Source: Oscillospiraceae bacterium (GTDB taxonomy: Bacteria; Bacillota; Clostridia; Oscillospirales; Oscillospiraceae). From it: DNA of 6,154 bases. The notes under the pieces were generated by a model. It was given only the letters and a program-made list of their open reading frames with translations. It was not told the origin of the DNA and did no database searches. The position numbers and the translations under genes were made by a program. Shown here piece after piece: positions 5,886 through 6,154 of this stretch. Numbering within the stretch: the first letter of the stretch is position 1; every line of letters starts with the position of its first letter. The stretch lies in the NCBI GenBank assembly GCA_020025715.1, contig JAHHRQ010000094.1, forward strand, positions 1 to 6,154, given 5' to 3'.

Positions 5886-6154
5886 ATGGGAATAATTATA
5901 AAGAGAAGACTCAGTTCATTTAAAATAATCTGTCTGGGCTTTGCCCTTGTAATACTTATAGGAGCGCTATTGTTAAAGCTGCCGATTTCCGCAAACGCGC
6001 CGGAGGATATAAGCTTTTCCGATGCTCTCTTTACCTCTACCTCCGCGGTTTGCGTTACGGGACTTGTAGTCCATGACACCGCAACCACATGGACTACTTT
6101 CGGTCAGGTGGTTATAATCTGCCTTATCCAGATAGGCGGACTGGGCGTTATGAC
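5886..6154 (+). CDS. ktrB: TrkH/KtrB family potassium uptake protein, N-terminal part (3' end outside window)
   Basis: These are the first 89 full codons of a membrane subunit that forms the K+ path of a Ktr/Trk uptake system, normally gated by a cytoplasmic nucleotide-binding KtrA/TrkA partner. A positively charged start (MGIIIKRRLSSFK) leads into membrane segment 1 (about 13-32). Next comes the first pore loop, FSDALFTSTSAVCVTGLVVHDT (about 44-65 with flanks), whose VCVTGL is the first of four selectivity-filter repeats of this family. Membrane segment 2 begins at about 72 (QVVIICLIQIGGLGVMT). The filter lies near residue 57, so the extra N-terminal helices of E. coli TrkH are absent and the protein is KtrB-like. 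The remaining three pore repeats and any ktrA gene would be downstream of the window. It follows the strong terminator at 5742-5773 and is therefore a separate unit, probably unrelated in function to the two-component system. Confidence 0.93.
   Translation, partial: MGIIIKRRLSSFKIICLGFALVILIGALLLKLPISANAPEDISFSDALFTSTSAVCVTGLVVHDTATTWTTFGQVVIICLIQIGGLGVM

Noticed and set aside
1..6154. A wholly new defence, mobile or CRISPR-like system
   Set aside because: Every gene belongs to a recognised transport or two-component family, there are no spaced repeat-spacer units, and no integrase, transposase, toxin or nuclease genes are present.

Overview
The window reads as a stretch of chromosome from a low-to-moderate GC Firmicute, most likely one of the Clostridia (an Oscillospirales/Ruminococcus-type gut bacterium would fit; this is inference). 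The reasons are strong AGGAGG-type ribosome binding sites, sigma-A style promoter elements, frequent ATA isoleucine codons, a LytS/YesM-type kinase paired with an AraC-type response regulator, and a KtrB-type potassium channel subunit. All genes lie on the + strand. No mobile elements, RNA genes or CRISPR repeats were seen.

Layout: (1) 1-321 is the C-terminal end of a solute-binding protein of the ferric/AfuA-like class. (2) A perfect 10-bp hairpin at 348-372 separates it from the transporter genes. (3) 405-1514 is the ABC ATPase and 1511-3169 a fused two-domain permease; they overlap by an ATGA. (4) A terminator-like hairpin (3181-3215) and then a good extended -10 promoter (3221-3249) start a separate unit. 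(5) That unit holds a sensor histidine kinase with an extracytoplasmic sensor domain (3283-4992, GTG start) and an AraC-type response regulator (4986-5726), overlapping by 7 nt. (6) A strong intrinsic terminator lies at 5742-5773. (7) An AT-rich promoter region with helically spaced TTWAT motifs leads to the start of a KtrB/TrkH potassium uptake gene (5886-end, truncated by the window).

How the genes work together (inference): the binding protein captures a solute outside the membrane and hands it to the fused permease, driven by the ATPase. The kinase probably senses a related ligand through its extracellular domain, and the regulator probably controls the transporter operon, whose promoter lies upstream of this window. 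Default annotation would call the transporter an iron(III) importer. The pairing with a LytS-type kinase and AraC-type regulator recalls the hexose-phosphate sensing HptRSA system of Staphylococcus and the sugar-phosphate binder AfuA, so the substrate is open. The potassium gene is a separate transcription unit and probably unrelated.

Most content is of known families. The points most worth a second look are a cysteine cluster in the sensor domain, the ambiguous substrate, phased repeats upstream of the potassium gene, and a 6-bp tandem duplication that sits exactly between its ribosome binding site and start codon.
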